A stretch of DNA of 64,000 bases from contig NZ_RJWA01000001.1 of assembly GCF_003762835.1 (NCBI RefSeq), positions 1,095,985-1,159,984 of the forward strand, written 5' to 3'. Below are positions 62,710 to 64,000 of the stretch, in pieces. The stretch's first letter is position 1. Each line of letters opens with the position of its first letter. Source of the DNA: Micromonospora sp. HM5-17 (GTDB taxonomy: Bacteria > Actinomycetota > Actinomycetes > Mycobacteriales > Micromonosporaceae). The position numbers were made by a program, and so were the translations under genes. Below the pieces are notes generated by a model that did not search any database, was not told where the DNA came from, and worked only from the letters and a program-made list of their open reading frames with translations.

Positions 62710-63756
62710 ATGACCGACATCAAGGCTGAGATCGACGTCCTCCCCGGCCTGGACTCCAGCGCCCGGCTGTTGGAGGTCGAGGACCTGCGGGTCGAGTTCC
62801 GCACCCAGGTCGGGGTGGCGAAGGCGATCAACGGGGTCAACCTGCATCTGGACCCGGGCGAGACCCTGGCCATCCTGGGCGAGTCCGGGTGCGGCAAGTC
62901 CGTCACCGCGCAGGCGATCATGGGCATCCTCGACTCACCTCCCGGCTTCATCACCGGTGGCTCGATCCGCTACCGCGGGGTCGACCTGTTGACGCTGCCC
63001 GAGGAACAGCGGCGGCGGGTCCGCGCCAACCACATTGCGATGATCTTCCAGGACGCGCTCTCCGCGCTGAACCCGGTCTTCTCGGTCGGGTTCCAGCTCG
63101 GTGAGTTGTTCCGGGTGCACCGTGGCATGTCCCGGCAGGACGCGAAGCGGCGTGCCATCGAGCTGCTCGACATGGTCAAGATCCCCGCCGCCCGGCAGCG
63201 CGTCAACGACTACCCGCACCAGTTCTCCGGCGGTATGCGGCAGCGCGTCATGATCGCGATGGCGCTGGCGCTGGACCCCAAGGTGCTGATCGCCGACGAG
63301 CCGACCACCGCGCTGGACGTCACCGTCCAGGCCCAGATCATGAGCCTCCTCGCCGAGCTGCAACGGGAACGGAACATGGGGCTCATCCTGATCACCCACG
63401 ACATGGGGGTGGTCGCGGACGTCGCGGACCGTATCTCCGTGATGTACGCCGGAAGGGTGGTCGAGGAGGCGCCGGTCCTGGACATCTACGCCCGGCCGGC
63501 GCACCCGTACACCAAGGCGCTCCTGGAGTCGATTCCGCGACTGGACCTGAAGGGGCAGCAGCTCAACGTCATCAAGGGCCTGCCGCCGAATCTGACCCGG
63601 ATTCCGGCCGGCTGCGCGTTCCACCCGCGCTGCGGGTATGCCCAAAGCGTCTGCCGCGCCGACCCGCCGCCGCAGCTGTTCGACGTGGCAGCCGGCCGGA
63701 CCGCGCGGTGCCATTTCTGGACGGAGGTGGCGGGCGATGAGCCAGCTGTCAAGTAA
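62710..63756 (+). CDS. oppD: Oligopeptide ABC transporter ATP-binding protein OppD
   Basis: ATPase of 348 residues. Walker A GESGCGKSVTAQAI, the signature FSGGMRQRVMIAMALA, Walker B VLIADEPTTALDVT, and the switch histidine ITHDMGVV are intact. The C-terminal oligopeptide extension with CAFHPRCGYAQSVC holds the cysteine cluster that binds [4Fe-4S] in OppD/F proteins. GTGGAG lies before the ATG at 62710. Overlaps oppF by 20 bases. Confidence 0.95.
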   Translation: MTDIKAEIDVLPGLDSSARLLEVEDLRVEFRTQVGVAKAINGVNLHLDPGETLAILGESGCGKSVTAQAIMGILDSPPGFITGGSIRYRGVDLLTLPEEQRRRVRANHIAMIFQDALSALNPVFSVGFQLGELFRVHRGMSRQDAKRRAIELLDMVKIPAARQRVNDYPHQFSGGMRQRVMIAMALALDPKVLIADEPTTALDVTVQAQIMSLLAELQRERNMGLILITHDMGVVADVADRISVMYAGRVVEEAPVLDIYARPAHPYTKALLESIPRLDLKGQQLNVIKGLPPNLTRIPAGCAFHPRCGYAQSVCRADPPPQLFDVAAGRTARCHFWTEVAGDEPAVK

Positions 63757-64000
63757 CGAGGTCGTGCTGGAGACCCGGGGTCTCGTCAAGCACTTCCCGA
63801 TCACCCAGGGCATCGTCTTCAAGCGGCAGATCGGCGCCGTGAAGGCGGTGGATGGTATCGACCTGCAACTGCGGCGGGGCGAGACCCTCGGCATCGTCGG
63901 GGAGTCCGGGTGCGGCAAGTCCACCCTGGCCAAGCTGCTGGTGGGGCTGGAGAAGCCGACCGCGGGTTCGATCACCGTGCGCGGCCAGGACATGCCCCGG
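63737..64000 (+). CDS. oppF: Oligopeptide ABC transporter ATP-binding protein OppF (partial)
   Basis: The first 88 codons of the second ATPase, cut by the window end. It opens MSQLSSNEVVLETRGLVKHF and has the Walker A motif GESGCGKSTLAKLL. OppF forms the heterodimeric motor with OppD. It overlaps oppD by 20 bases, so it is translated with it. Confidence 0.92.
   Translation, partial: MSQLSSNEVVLETRGLVKHFPITQGIVFKRQIGAVKAVDGIDLQLRRGETLGIVGESGCGKSTLAKLLVGLEKPTAGSITVRGQDMPR

Overview
The window is high-GC actinobacterial chromosome with frequent GTG starts. Gene order (groES-groEL-whiD-bldM-guaB-guaB3-choD-guaA) matches conserved Streptomyces and Mycobacterium neighbourhoods, and CGAGCGAAGCGA-type intergenic repeats suggest Micromonosporaceae. 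The family assignment is inference; no rRNA or tRNA gene was seen.

Layout. 1-5.2 kb: nitrate assimilation (FAD/[2Fe-2S] electron-transfer protein, molybdopterin nitrate reductase), a methyltransferase and a MazF-like toxin-antitoxin pair. 5.5-6.9 kb: NarK-type nitrate transporter. 7.1-18.6 kb: core genes rplM-rpsI, glmM, glmS, acpS, nnr, alr, plus an aminotransferase and an MmpS-like membrane protein. 18.6-22.1 kb: the t6A genes tsaE, tsaB, rimI and tsaD, with a uracil-DNA glycosylase gene carrying an in-frame TAG at the catalytic-motif glutamine codon. 22.2-23.9 kb: a small unknown protein, a Dps-like ferritin and a DUF6194 protein. 23.9-28.5 kb: ROK regulator and xylose-type ABC importer. 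29.6-33.0 kb: an accessory polymorphic-toxin locus (YbaB protein, ESX-type small protein, WXG100 toxin, candidate immunity gene, a decayed CdiA-type tRNase cassette and two tandem SitI3-like genes). 34.4-48.2 kb: the HrcA-controlled chaperonin operon, WhiD and BldM developmental regulators, and GMP synthesis (guaB, guaB3, guaA), with an M1 peptidase, an LCP ligase and a cholesterol-oxidase-like enzyme among them. 48.3-58.5 kb: PspC proteins, two tandem double-Nudix proteins, phosphatidylethanolamine synthesis (pssA, psd) and a PspC/Toastrack envelope-stress two-component system whose response regulator is frameshifted. 58.8-64 kb: an oligopeptide ABC importer (oppABCDF), cut by the window end.

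Most notable: (1) ung is broken by one CAG-to-TAG change, a C-to-T transition of the kind Ung prevents; (2) the response regulator beside the PspC kinase has a one-base frameshift; (3) a second toxin cassette survives as a remnant with an internal deletion; (4) at least ten genes have a TANNNT -10 box 6 to 8 bases before the start codon, implying leaderless mRNAs; (5) a BldM-like regulator has a roughly 170-residue low-complexity linker; (6) two separate 18-bp tandem duplications each span a stop codon. The ung and regulator lesions could be sequencing errors and need read-level confirmation.
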